Shown in pieces: positions 1 through 11,174 of a stretch of DNA of 64,000 bases. This DNA comes from Kuschelorhynchus macadamiae (Eukaryota > Arthropoda > Insecta > Coleoptera > Curculionidae). Location of the stretch: positions 62,001 to 126,000 of the forward strand of contig JAUTXW010005221.1 in assembly GCA_030620095.1 (NCBI GenBank), written 5' to 3'. How positions within the stretch are numbered: position 1 is the stretch's first letter; every line of letters starts with the position of its first letter. A model generated the notes under the pieces. The model did no database searches. It was not told where the DNA came from and was given only the letters and a program-made list of their open reading frames with translations. The position numbers were made by a program, and so were the translations under genes.

Positions 1-1108
1 TATACCATATGCCCATTCAGTTGCAATGAATGAAAATTATGAAAATATGCACACGATTTTGGATAAAATAAACCACAATAGGTATAAATGGCAGATATGT
101 GGGGACTTAAAAGTTATAGCGATTTTAGTGGCACTTCAGGGGGGATTTACAAAATATTGTTACTTTCTTTGTTAATGGGACAGTCATGCAATAAATCAGT
201 AATATGTAACAAAAACTTGGCCAGAAAGAAGCAAATTTCAACCGGGATCTCAAAATGTTAAATTTATACCTCTTGTTGATCCCAAAAATGTCTTTTGCCT
301 CCTCTTCACACTAAACTTGGGCTGATAAAAAACTTTGTGAAGGCTTTGAATATAGATGGTGATGGATTTAAATACCTAAGAGAAGTCTTTCCCTAGTTAA
401 GGGATGCCAAATTAAAAGAAGGCATTTTTATTGGGACACAAATCAGAAAATTGTTGGACGACGTCAAATTTACGGAAAAGCTTACCAGGCAGGAACTCAG
501 AGCATGGCATTCATTTGTTAATGTAGTAAGAGGATTTTTAGGCAACAATATGGATGAAAATTATGAACAATTAGTTAATGAACACTTAGATGCCTATAAA
601 GCGCTTGGTGCCAGAATGTCATTGACTTCACTTCCTCCATTGCCATCTGTCATTTTTTCCTAAAAATTTGGGAGCTGTTAGTGACGAGCAGGGTGAAAGG
701 TTTCACCAAGATATCAGAACAATGGAAATTCGGTACCAAGGACGACGAGATCCGGCCATGATGGGTGACTACCATTGGTTTTCGAAGAGAGAAGATATGA
801 ACGGAAAAAATAAAGTTTAATTAGTGTTTTAAGTTAATATTTTTCTCGTTTGCTTTTCTCTTAGATGTATGGTATGTTTAATAGGCGAAAACTGTAAACA
901 TAGTCAATAAACAGGGTTAAGAATTTTCTGAAATGATTTTTTCTATAGATATTAAGTATCGTAACATTCGATATGGTTCTACAACTCTAACAAGAAAACC
1001 CTACGTGCTACAACTTTCTATTTGTCATTTTCGTATTTGGATTCATTCTATTAGATTATGCTATTCTGATTTGTGTTACAACAAAAAAAATTTTTTTGTC
1101 GGCCATTG
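1..1108 (+). mobile_element. Cc8L18.2-like DNA transposon, copy 1 (3' part, cut by window edge)
   Basis: This is the 3' part of the same element that is more complete at 48,496-50,774; the 5' part lies outside the window. The right terminal repeat is visible at 1096-1108 as TTGTCGGCCATTG, one base different from the end of the 48-kb copy. Coding sequence runs from base 1 to about 820 but is broken by several stops and frameshifts. The clearest stretch is 451-663, which begins inside the conserved segment with IRKLLDDVKFTEKLTRQELR and ends shortly after the KALGARMS motif. Family members are widespread in arthropods and one is carried by a bracovirus (Cc8L18.2); the biochemical role is not established. 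I infer a dead transposase. Bases 820-1095 are AT-rich 3' non-coding sequence shared with the other two copies. Confidence 0.8.
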
Positions 1109-1199
1109 TTATAAAACAAGAAAACCTTTATTTGTATCACTTCATCCCCCTACAAGAATTTCCACTATATGTAAGCAAAAAATACAACGATGACAATTT

Positions 1200-1690
1200 T
1201 TTTTTGACTTTTTACGGATGAAGTAACATTTACAAGACGAGGTGTGTTCAACTGGAGAAAAACTACACTTATGTTATCGAAAATCCTTATTTAGAAAGAG
1301 CCCGCCATTTTCAAAAAAATATTTGGTGTAGCATTTTGAATGATTCGTTTGCGGGAGCATTTCGACTCAAAGACTAAATTAATGGTCAAAGCTACCTTCA
1401 ATTTTTACAGAACGATTTGCCGGAAGTTTTTGAGGACATTCCTTTAATGAGTCGAGTGTTTTGGTTTATGCAGGATGGTCTGCTCATTTGAGTATTATTG
1501 TAAGGAATAACCTCAATGAAATGTTTCCTCAGCTAAAAAAACTCAACCCTTTGGATTCTAATTTTTTGAGGACATTTAAAAATCTTTAGTTTATGGTAGG
1601 GAGTCTACAAATATTGCTAAAGAACTATGGTGAAAAATTCAAAATGGCGTTAGTTCCATGGGACAACAACTTCTAGATCAAAAGAATAAG
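1200..1690 (+). pseudogene. mariner-family transposase remnant
   Basis: Conceptual translation in mixed frames gives recognisable mariner transposase pieces in the right order. A TDE-type first catalytic Asp segment lies near 1215 and a WC-S-I segment near 1325. Then come YLQFLQNDLPEVFEDIPLMS near 1395-1450 and FMQDG (second catalytic Asp) near 1465-1475. Beyond this there is only a weak C-terminal trace to about 1680. Many stops and frameshifts make it clearly dead and old. No terminal repeats were found. The order of motifs supports mariner rather than Tc1, but the spacing to the third Asp cannot be measured because that part has decayed. Confidence 0.6.
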
Positions 1691-1699
1691 GTGCTTACT

Positions 1700-3160
1700 T
1701 CTAAAATTGCTCTGACGTCACGTTCCGTAGGTGAACGATTAACGAGTTGTTGATTGGCTACCGCGTCGACCAATAGGTGACCGACGGTTATCTTTGAATT
1801 TTGTTGAGGCCGAGTTCTCCTCGCAGCAGCGTTGCCAGACTGGTCAAGTTTTCTTAATACCAGGATCTGTTTTCTTTTTAATTAAAGATATTTTTTGTGA
1901 ATATTACCAGTCTTATTACTTCCCTTGAGATTGCTTCGGAACTACTTTTTAGCGTTCCTAGATGCCTGAAAACATGTTTTTTTAATTCGCAGGTTAGCTA
2001 AAAATCACTTTACCGATTAACTTAGAAATCAGGCCTAGATTAAAGGGAGGAGGGGCTACATAAGCTATAACACAAAGCTATAAACCTTTTTTTTTAGTAA
2101 AATGTAATTTAAAAGTTGCCAACCTCGCCTAGATAGGAGCCCCTTACCACTTATTAGTCCCAAGCCTCGTAAGTAATTAATCAAGCTCTGGTAAAATTCT
2201 GGTATAAAAACAAGAGTAATTTGAAGATGAATTCGAAATATTTTAATAGAAATCCAATATGATGGAACAATATGGCGGCCAAGTGAAATGTTAAAAATAT
2301 TACTGAAAAGCTGCCTATCCAATTTAACTCAAATTTTATACAAAAATCAGGTATTAGGTAAATTCAAGATGTAGAACGAAATAGCGGTCTAATAAAATAT
2401 TTCAAAATAATGACTAAAAAACTACTTGGTAGATTAATTTCAAATTTTATACAAGAAATAATTGTGGTATAATAGAATACAATTTTGCCAAAAATTCAAG
2501 TGACGGAACAAAATAACACCAAACAAAATGATTGTAACCCTGGAGTTTTACATATCTCCGCGTTTTAGCAACCATAGATGCCAAACAAATAGTTAAAACA
2601 AGGAAAGATTTACAATAATGGAAATTAGGTAATGAAAATGTACCGACTATTTTTCTATTAAAAATTTTAATAAAGAGTACAACGTATTACATAATTAAAT
2701 ATAATTTATTTCCTTTAAGTAAAGGCGGTGGAAGTTTGTCAACGTCGCACTCCATCTCAGCAGAAATTCTCCAAACCGACGAGTAACCTTACCTATTCTT
2801 TGTGTTATTTTTTTGTTCCAGCCGGCTTTTCGAGTTGATTTTTGTAAGCATCTACATTTCATTTGTGTTTTTAGTGGTTTTTATTTAAATAGTGATATAA
2901 ATAGGCAATGAGATCATTACAGTTAAATTAAGTTTACCACGGTTAAAGGAAAAAAAACAGCGTACCTACTAAATTTCCGAACTGTGCCAAATATTTATCA
3001 AAAAAGGTGTCATTCAGAAAAAGTAAAGACGATAAACATAAAAAAACCTGATGAAATTCGTTTTCAACAGGTAGTGCAAATAAAGTAAAAAAATATCGCA
3101 ATAATTTTTTTTTCAGAACTTTTTTATATGTGGAGGGGGTAGAATATTTTTTTACGAATT
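1700..3160. other. no gene; unassigned intergenic or old repeat sequence
   Basis: No coding region is recognisable. At 1710-1850 the sequence is richer in GC and holds a TGACGTCA site and inverted CCAAT boxes (ATTGG and CCAAT), which looks promoter-like but has no gene attached. From about 2200 to 2560 it resembles, in reverse orientation, the degenerate tandem-type repeat seen best at 35,640-36,250 (phrases such as 'caaattttatac' and 'aaaatatt' recur). The remainder is AT-rich without clear structure. Confidence 0.4.
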
Positions 3161-3162
3161 AC

Positions 3163-4120
3163 CTAAATCTTGTATACTAAATCAATTCTCCTACCCTTCA
3201 TAGCAGCAAATTTATTTGTAACATCCTCATCAAATGGCTGAGTTGCCCTAATCTCCTCCAGAAATTCCTTTAGAATTGAAATATTGCCAAGAGAAGTAAG
3301 TCTTTCTTGAGATATTGTATTTCTTAAATAAGTTTTTACACATTTGAAGGAAGAAGAACTTCTTTCCACTGAAGCACTTGTCGACGGTATTGTCAAAATA
3401 AGGGAAAACAATTTATATGCTTCGGTCAAAATATATTTATTTTTATTTATTTTTTTCACTTGTTCTCGCAGTGATATATTCCAATTACTCTCATTGGCAA
3501 AAATAATATCAAGCGCATATTTTTAAGTCGTTGACTCTTTGAAAATATTTCCCCATATAACTTTAACAAATTTTCAAACGGGAAAGTCGGAAAATTTACA
3601 CTATATTCGGAAAAATTAGCAGAACCTGCCAAACATGAAAATGTAAGTTTTTCACAGTCTTGAAATCTTAGTGTCATTTCCATTTAAATATGGTCCAATA
3701 TTTCATAAAAAAGGTTCTAATACTTAGCCCTAATTTCTTCAGGTGAAAGCTTAGCAAGCTCACGTTTGTAATGATTTATTTCAGTAATCGAATTTGCTTT
3801 ATCAAACATGGTATTAAAAAAATGTTCATTTCTTTTTTTACAGAGCGCTTCACGACAGCGTTTTATGTTGGATATACACAAATGAATGTCAAACGATTTT
3901 TTTTGAAGAACGTCAAATAGTAATTGAGAAAATGTCATTAAATACTAATGCCAGAATTCAAAATCGTTTATCTCACCTAAAAACCCTTTCGCAAGGCGGA
4001 TTGATTTTTCATCAGATTTGTCACAGTTTGTAATAAATTCAAAGACGTCTTTTAATTTATTCCAGTCTTGACTAACTTTTTATTACATTTACTAACTTGT
4101 ATGTTGTAACAACATCATAA
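3163..4120 (-). pseudogene. hAT-family transposase, C-terminal half, decayed
   Basis: Three minus-strand open stretches follow each other in the order expected for one protein: 3717-3938, 3456-3683 and 3163-3459. The last contains the hallmark hAT dimerisation block, with residues IPSTSASVERSSSSFKCVKT and then YLRNTISQERLTSLGNI. This block is typical of the ZMYM1/THAP12-like branch of hAT transposases. The upstream piece (KRCREALCKKRNEHFFNTMF) fits the helical region before it, and weaker homology reaches about 4120. Stops and frameshifts separate the pieces, so no active enzyme is possible. The N-terminal zinc finger and terminal repeats were not found. A splice-donor-like CTG|GTGAGT lies upstream on the minus strand near 4165, but its link to this gene is only a guess. 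Confidence 0.75.
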
Positions 4121-4558
4121 ATAAATATAACACAAAACAATCAAGTTAACTGCAAAGTAACTCACCAGTTGTAGCGAAATCCACGAAAAATAAAAGTAAA
4201 CAACCACCGCAAACTGAACGACACGTGGGTGTAGTGTACTGAGCCTGCAATTCACCGAGAGCGTTGTATGGCGCTAGGCTCGACGTCATCACGTACGCGT
4301 TGTCATGGTAACATAGTAGGAAAATCGTAAACTAAACATAGCACCTCCAGTAAAGTCAAAGTGGTTTGCGCCACGGTTATAGTTGTTATAGTTGTTATAA
4401 TAAAGTTCGATTGAAAGTTTTAAAAAATCATCCCGCCAACGGTCAAGTTAAATATTTATTCGAGATGTACAGTTTAGTTTTTACCAATTAAGTGAATAAA
4501 TGAATGTAAAAACTAAAATTTTAAGAAATATATTATAAATAATAAAACTGTTTTATCA
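4121..4558. other. non-coding, promoter-like minus-strand sequence and AT-rich DNA
   Basis: No gene is visible. At 4200-4330 there is a locally GC-rich stretch with CACGTG, GACGTCAT and a near-palindromic GTTGTCATGGTAAC that resembles an RFX X-box. It sits upstream of the minus-strand hAT remnant and could be that element's promoter and terminal region. A short run of 'gttata' repeats lies at about 4378-4402. Confidence 0.3.
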
Positions 4559-4601
4559 TCTGCTGATGATGCTAACTTGGTTAGCGAAACGCGCGTCCAG
4601 A
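4559..4601 (+). ncRNA. hammerhead-ribozyme-like motif
   Basis: The order is stem I TCTG (4559-4562), core CTGATGA (4563-4569), one extra T, and stem II GCTAAC-TTG-GTTAGC (4571-4585, six perfect pairs). Then come GAAA (4586-4589), a six-base palindrome CGCGCG (4590-4595) as a very short stem III, TC as the expected cleavage position, and CAGA (4598-4601) closing stem I. Penelope-like elements are known to carry short-stem-III hammerhead motifs, so this is probably the end of a lost copy. The unpaired T before stem II departs from the consensus, so activity is uncertain. Confidence 0.55.
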
Positions 4602-4914
4602 ACGTAACAAGTTGTGGTGTAGTGTGGTTAGAACTCTTGTATTTTGATCTATCTTCCACCACAGGTTCCAGTGTTAGGACCTATTATAAATATAGTTAGA
4701 TGTTTGCTTGTTTATTTTTCCTGATTTCCTTCACCTGCTTCACCTGAATAGCCGCCACTGAAACATGAATATATGCAGCATCAAAAACTAAGTGAATTCA
4801 CAAATTTTGAAGAATTTAAGATACCGTTTCAATGTTTTCGGGTTAATGAAGGATGGTTTTTTATTAATGACAGTCTTAAGATGACTATCTGCTTTGATCT
4901 TTAAATATCTCTTA

Positions 4915-6380
4915 AAACAAGAACATTTCATACATTACACATATAATTAACCCTTGTATAGAAGTAAGTTATTTCCCTGATCAATGGAAAATATCAATAG
5001 GAAAACCTCTATCAAAAACTTCAAATCCGAAAAATTTTAAATGATTTGCGTGTTATAAGTATACTTCCTTCTATATAAAAAATATTTGAAAAAATAATGC
5101 ATAGCCAAATGTATATTTATTTCGTTAACAATAGTATTATACCCAACACCCAGTGTGGATTTAGAAAGAAAGTTGGAACTACAGTAGCTCTTGCTAACGT
5201 AATAGATAATATTCTTCGGGCTTGTGAAAAGCAAATGAATAGTTTGTTAGTACTGCTCGACTTTTCAAAAGCTTTCGACACTATTAATCATGAATTGCTT
5301 ATTTCTAAGTTGAAATATTATGGTTTTGAAAATGAATCTTTTCTTCTTATTAAGTCATTTTTATCTAACAGATTTCAAGCTATATTTTCTAATAATAAAT
5401 ATTCTGATCGAGTTAAGTTACTTTCTGGTGTACCTCAAGGTTCAATTTTAGGTCCGTTAGTCTTTCTTATTTATACCTCGGATATTCTAAAATCTTTAAC
5501 TCTTTGTCAGGTCCAAGCATTCGCCGATGATATACAAATATATAGTAGTTTTTGTTCTAATAATTATATAGAAATTGAGACCAATATAAATCATGACCTA
5601 AAAATTTTAAGTGAACTCTCACAGAGCAACAACTTGCATTTAAATCCGTCTAGACATTGGCTTTTAATTTTTGGATATACGAATAAAGTTGATTTTCTGA
5701 AAAACTCACTTAATATATCAATGAACGACTCAAAACTAAATTTTGTTGATTGTGCGAACAATTTGGGTTTACTGTTGGATACTAGACTTAGATTCAAGGA
5801 CCACTTAAAAAAAATATTTCAAAAAACTTACCTGTCCTTAAAAATGTTATATAATAACAGAGTTATATTAAATGAAAATTTAAAAAGACTTTTATGTGAA
5901 TCCCTTGTTTTGTCCGATTTTAATTACTGTGACTTTATCTATGGATTTTGTTTGGATCAAGAGAGTAAATCTCGAATACAAAAAGTCCAAAATGCCTGCA
6001 TGCGATTTGTGTATAGTGTAAGAAAATATGAACATATATCACACCTATTTAAGGAAATTAACTGATTACGAATGGATGCTCGACGAAATCTTCACTATTG
6101 TACTTTTTTAATTAAAATTATCAATGATCCTGTTTCTCCTTCTTCAGTTCGACAACGGCTGCTAGTTCATAGGGACGTTCATAATGTTAATGTTAGAATG
6201 AGACATGGCTTGACTATGCCCAAACACCAGAGCGCTATTTTTCAGCGTGGATTTTCTTATAATGCTGCAAAATTCTATAATTTATTACCATTTGAATTTT
6301 TAGATTTAAAGTTTGATTTGTTTAAATCCAAATATAAAATACATCTAATGAATTTGCAGAAAAAAAAACTGACTTTTTAA
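4915..6380 (+). pseudogene. CR1/Jockey-type LINE reverse transcriptase, 5'-truncated
   Basis: The reverse transcriptase domain of a non-LTR retrotransposon. The open frame 5097-6065 shows the motifs in order: QCGFRKKVGTTVALANVID, then LLDFSKAFDTINHELLISKL (motif A, catalytic Asp), then GVPQGSILGPLVFLIYTSDI (motif B), then AFADDIQIYSSF (motif C, the two catalytic Asp). A downstream frame at 6072-6380 is the C-terminal tail, with NVRMRHGLTMPKHQSAIFQR. One stop at 6062-6064 separates them. Upstream homology (finger region) reaches about 4915 but contains stops. The endonuclease and first ORF are missing, a usual 5' truncation. The closest relatives in the window are at 27,237-28,990 and 38,290-39,960. 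Confidence 0.85.
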
Positions 6381-6384
6381 ATTT

Positions 6385-6560
6385 ACACTTAAATTCAAAT
6401 TCAAATTCAAATTCAAAATCTTTTATTTGCCAAAAACAAAAAACAAAATTCAACAGAGAAAATTAAAAATCACATGTTCTTGACAAAAAGGACAGCCTTT
6501 CGATTATCAAACCGTTTACATAGTGTACACCACAGACGGTGTACCTATGCTAGGCAGCCC
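6385..6560 (-). repeat. 3' tail of a second LINE, inserted in opposite orientation
   Basis: Read on the minus strand this ends in AATAAAAGATTTTGAATTTG followed by repeated GAATTT units, the same 3' end seen at the minus-strand LINE near 38,285-38,340. It lies immediately after the plus-strand LINE coding region, so a second LINE 3' fragment appears to have inserted there. Confidence 0.55.
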
Positions 6561-6611
6561 TAAGTTTAATTAAATTATACATACAAATTTTAATTTTAAT
6601 CTTAACATATG

Positions 6612-6612
<1 letters not shown>

Positions 6613-6665
<53 letters not shown>
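6613..6665. repeat. (AT)n microsatellite
   Basis: About 50 bases of uninterrupted alternating TA within LINE-derived 3' sequence. Confidence 0.95.
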
Positions 6666-6669
<4 letters not shown>

Positions 6670-6849
6670 TACAAAGCAAAAATAATTTTTTCTGTTCAGT
6701 CAGGTATTTTCATTAAAGCTATTGATTTTTTTACTTAAGTATTGTGGCAAATCATTAACTGTCTTATTAACTGTTAGAAGTTTTTTTTTGTTTTGCTTAG
6801 TGCTTACTTTACATTCTCGCCAAGGAAATATGTAAATTAATAATTAATT

Positions 6850-6985
6850 TGTCCCTGCCTAGTCGAGTTGAGTAGCTATTAAAGCTAGACTACGCTAGGC
6901 TTTGGCAATCCATTTCTTTTTATATAATACATTGTTCATCTTTTGTAATAAAAGACATTTATTATTATTATTATTATTATATTAA
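6850..6985 (+). repeat. LINE 3' end with (ATT)n tail
   Basis: The sequence ends with AATAAAAGACATTTATTATT and further ATT repeats. This is the usual 3' end of an insect non-LTR element: a polyadenylation-like AATAAA followed by a short tandem tail. Its orientation matches the plus-strand LINE at 4915-6380, of which it is probably the true 3' end. The intervening 6385-6850 then contains the inserted opposite-strand tail and the microsatellite. Confidence 0.55.
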
Positions 6986-8883
6986 GAAATATATACCTGA
7001 CATATCTAAAATCCTATGATGAATTGCATAACATATTTCTCAATATTATAATTTATTGGGTTAATTAACTTTTGCTTTCTCAGGATGCATAGAAATATAT
7101 TTATTTCAGTGTATTTTTACTGAGATTTTTACCATGCCTTTCAGGAATTATATACTTATACTATAACCAGTAAGCTTGGTAATGAGTAAGCTAAAAACAT
7201 TTAAATCTTAATAACTAGGCTACCGAGACAATAAACTTTTTGTAACTATAAATTTAGAACTTGTTTTAATACTTTAGTTTATACTGTTGCCACTTGAATA
7301 TAACATAAATGCTCGCATAAATTAATTATTTATATGCATCTACATTCTTATATATAGCTGTTTTTCATCTCAATATCTCTCCACACCTTTATTGGTGTAT
7401 TGAAAATTGAATTAACTCCTAATTAGTATTTTATTTGTTTCCAATAACCAATTCTAAAGTAAAGATCTTGCTTAAAAACAGCAATAGTGTATGCCGCGTT
7501 TGCACGAGTGAGCGATAACGTCACGTCTAAGCACTTTGTCCTTGTGTTCTAGGAGTTGTTGCATGAGAATTCGACACAACGTGACAACGTTTAATGTTAG
7601 ACAAAATCAAAATTTTCTGTAAAAAAACAAAATAAACAACATAAAATTAATATTAATTTTTGATGTGTTTAGATTTTCTCACTTTTTATAAAACCCTTTA
7701 TGCGATACCAAATTTTGCTAAAACATTATTTTGAATTTATATATCTCGAGAACGGTTGTTTAAAGCGATTTCTGCCAAGTATATTTTTTACGTAAAAAGG
7801 ATAGAAAAATCAATTTTTTTCGTCCATAAAAAGACACATACACAAAGGTGTGACCCTTTACAAGAGTAAAAATACATATAAGTAGCGCCCCCTACAACTC
7901 AGGGACATACTAACATCAAATTTGTATTTCTCAGATGAAAATACCTCCGGACATATTTTATCTAAATATTAAAATTATTATGAAAGTTAGTTATCCACAT
8001 GAAACAAATAATCGTTTGGTAAATAATTACACAAAAACACTCTAGTTACTGGCTGGAAATAAATTTATTTGCACAGCAGTTATTAATACAATGCAAATTG
8101 GTACAGAAAATTAACGCAAATATTTTAGTAAGCCCGAATACGACAAAATGAAATTTATTACGCCCGGCAATTATACAACAATATTTGCGTTTAATGTCAA
8201 AATATTTATAAAACTTCGTGTTTTATTTAGTTATTTATTTTTTTATAATTTGAGCTAAAAAAGGGCATATAAAACCACATATGTGAGAGGTGTGAATTAT
8301 TAAGTCAATAATTTGAAAGACTAAAGGCATTCAATTTTATATTTAAATTATGTGGCCTTTTTTGTAATTTGTATGCTAAGTATACACTTAAGTAAGTCCC
8401 AAATGTTTTTAAATTTAATTCATCCAAATTTATAAGTCAAATTTGAACGCACTTTATTTATCAAATCAAAAATATCTCGTATAATTATAATTTCATTATT
8501 GATTAAAATTAAAGGAACCTAACACAACTAAAAATTCTGCCTTTCTTTTATAAAAAGGGTGAACAATTACACCCAGCAGACTAAAGCACTTGTGGTGCGG
8601 CCCGAGAAATTTTTCCAAAGAAGGGAATAATTGTTACAAATATATTAATTTTTTTATGGTAGATAATTTAGTTAAATATTTTAACTGTATGTAAATACAT
8701 TTATTGATGTACAATACAATACCTTTAAAATTATAGTTATCCAGCAGCTTGCTTTGATTGTGGTTCAAATGCTCAAGTCATTTACTTTTGCCGGCCTTGG
8801 TCAATGATAAAGTAACATACCTTTTACATAAAAATATTAAAACCTATCTCTCCTAAACTTATATTATTTGGGTGGTGTCATTC

Positions 8884-8888
<5 letters not shown>
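6986..8888. other. no gene recognised
   Basis: About 1.9 kb of AT-rich sequence with no open frame that resembles a known protein. A small GC-richer stretch lies at 7490-7600 and another at 7850-7910 ('agcgccccctacaactcagg'). Neither shows motifs I recognise. Confidence 0.5.

Positions 8889-8941
<53 letters not shown>
8889..8941. repeat. (AT)n microsatellite, target of the errantivirus
   Basis: Alternating AT that abuts the left LTR. The same kind of tract continues at 16,887-16,894 on the other side of the element, so the provirus landed inside an (AT)n tract. Confidence 0.9.
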
Positions 8942-8945
<4 letters not shown>

Positions 8946-9243
8946 ATATTCACTTTTCTAAATTTCACTTTTTAAAAAAAAATATTTTATTAATACTTAA
9001 AAACACTACTTTATAATTTCAAAAATTAAACTAACATTCTAACAGCTTAAAATGTCAACTAACTATTTATTTACAATTCAGAACAATTTATATTAATTTG
9101 AATGCTGATGCAGCGTCTTCTATCCGTGCGAACTGCAACGGCTGGTTGCTGGCTCGGCATTCTCGGAGGTGTCGCAATTTCCTGTGCTCGATACCGTGTG
9201 ACCGAAGGTCATCACCTGCACGTGGCTATCAACGGATATAACA
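8942..9243 (-). repeat. 3' LTR of the errantivirus
   Basis: 302 bp, bounded by the inverted ends TGTTATAT and ATATAACA. It is nearly identical to 16,586-16,886. The small open frame within it (9102 onward) is LTR sequence, not a gene. Confidence 0.95.
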
Positions 9244-9252
9244 ACTCCCCCT
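9244..9252 (-). other. polypurine tract
   Basis: On the minus strand AGGGGGAGT lies directly against the 3' LTR, the standard position of the plus-strand primer in LTR retroelements. Confidence 0.8.
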
Positions 9253-9284
9253 ATAAAAGAAAAGTTGTTGCCTTGCAGCTACTT

Positions 9285-11160
9285 TTACAAGCATTGGTGG
9301 AATTGAAGTTCTACTGCTTCTTCTATGGTCTCATCGGGATGGGCACTTGGTCTTCTTTTGGGCATCAAGTTCCTTATTCTTTGATGGACAGCGTCTCTGG
9401 ACTTGGGAACTGGAGGTGCTGGTGGATTATCGTCGTTTGTAATTGCTATACCAATCCTGGGGTGTCTTTTACGTCGACATTTGCAGAGGATGTATAGAGT
9501 TACAAGTGCAACAATAAGGGTAATAGTGAAAATTGTGAACCAATGAACATGTTTGGTCACAAAGGGTTCATTGATGAGATTGTTTAGTTCGTCAGAATAC
9601 TGATTGAGTTTGTGTTGGGCAATATTTAGATCCTCAATATCAAGTTTATTGAGTTTGAGAGGTTTCAGATCTAGGATCTGAGACTTTTTGGGAAGATGAA
9701 TGCAGCATTCGAAGGGTATTTTTACCGGGTGATTTTGGTGTGTGACAGTTTTGTATTTGTCAATGGGGTATTTGGCGTGCACCCTTGTGCTTCCAATGAA
9801 AGCATTGCATTCCGGTTGTAATTTTAGTAATGAGTTCATGTTGATTACGTTGGTGACGATGTTTTTGCTTCCGCATTTCACTGTGACTGGCAAGGGATCA
9901 GAAACTGTTATCAGCCAATAGTTTTGGTTGAGTTCCTGCACGTTATATTCCTTGGCTAGCAACACAGAAGTCTGGCAAGTTGCTGGTAGTCGTGTCTGTT
10001 GTTTCAGTAGCTGGGCCTCGCAGATGGAGTCGCTATCGATTGGGTACGGCAGGACATCAGAGCAGATGTTTGTATTGGTCCTCAGCTGTTTGCAATTGTC
10101 CAAGTTTCGGAATGATACGTACAATAATGAATCATCATCACGCGCAATGTATTTTTTAGTGGTTGGTAATATGTAGTGGAAGCCTGTTCGATTGTCCAAG
10201 ATCGGGATAGGGTACAAGTGATAAAGGGTATAGGTTTCAGGTTCGGTTAGTGGGATTTTTAGTACAAAAATAATTTTTTGATCAAATTGGTATGCTTCTA
10301 ATTCAATTATATCGAGATATTCTGCTACATTTGATGAATAAGTAGGTAATGGTAAGTTGTTTTTTATTAAAGATCTAGAGATTTCTTGCAACGAGGTGAT
10401 CATATCTTGTGGGGTTATAATTGAGCTATGGAGTATTTTTAAACGTGCGAACGTTATTGCATCCAAGATGTCATTGAGATAATCTTCTAAAAATGCATAG
10501 CTTTCCATTAGCGATTCTCATAAACTAATAGTCTTTATCTGCCCTTCATAAAAATCGATCGCGCTTGATATATTGTTGATTGAATTTTGAATATCTTTGA
10601 TATTATTGTTAAAAGTTTCCTCGTCTATTTGTAGTTTGCGAATGGTAGTATTAAAAGTTTTAATTACAGATGTGGTAACGGAAATTTGGTTCTTTAAGAG
10701 GTTTTCGATTTGATGTTCGTCCCGTGTTACTTTTTCTATGCAATCGTTGAAGTATTCTCCGTCCGAAGCGTCTAGATTACCTGTAATCGATTTCCATACA
10801 GTACCAATGCCATTGAATATACCGCGTTTTGTCCTAAATTCGTAAGGTAAGATTATTTCTCTGTATTTTTGATTAACGGCGTTGGCAAGTTGTTTTAGAA
10901 GACTAATGTGTGTTTGTACGTCTACTTTAGAGGCTAAAATTCTAGGTTCAGGTATTTCATATGAGTCTATTAGTTCGGAGAGAATTTTGTCGTTGTGTGA
11001 GATGGCTTCTCTTAAGGGTTTCAATTCTTTATAGACCAGAAGCGTCCATTTTTCGTTTGATATTTTGATGATACTTTCTTCATGGAAACACAGTCCTACG
11101 GTATTGTTTATTGGAGTAATGGTAAACTGGGATGTCACGGCTGACAGTATCCCGAAGAGT
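9285..11160 (-). pseudogene. env: errantivirus env (envelope glycoprotein), one stop codon
   Basis: Two same-frame open stretches (10,518-11,138 and 9285-10,508) are separated by a single TGA at 10,518-10,520. The N-terminal piece contains a basic furin-type site, RTKR, followed by GIFNGIG, the start of the fusion-peptide region typical of errantivirus and baculovirus F-type envelopes. The C-terminal piece has one membrane segment (about residues 320-340) followed by a basic tail, CKCRRKRH. Upstream of the first Met the frame stays open through a hydrophobic leader (LFRLFGILSAV) to about 11,160. There a TTCTTTTCAG splice acceptor lies, as expected for env made from a spliced mRNA that borrows a start codon from the leader or gag. 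The stop truncates the protein before its membrane anchor. Confidence 0.9.
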
Positions 11161-11170
11161 CTGAAAAGAA
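11161..11170 (-). promoter_or_regulatory. splice acceptor for subgenomic env mRNA
   Basis: On the minus strand TTCTTTTCAG stands immediately before the env leader peptide frame and just after the pol stop. Errantivirus env is translated from a spliced RNA, so the position fits. The donor was not identified. Confidence 0.6.
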
Positions 11171-11174
11171 TAGA

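Noticed and set aside
4300..4316. RFX X-box marking a ciliary gene promoter
   Set aside because: No gene starts nearby, and a 14-base match can occur by chance in a window of this size.
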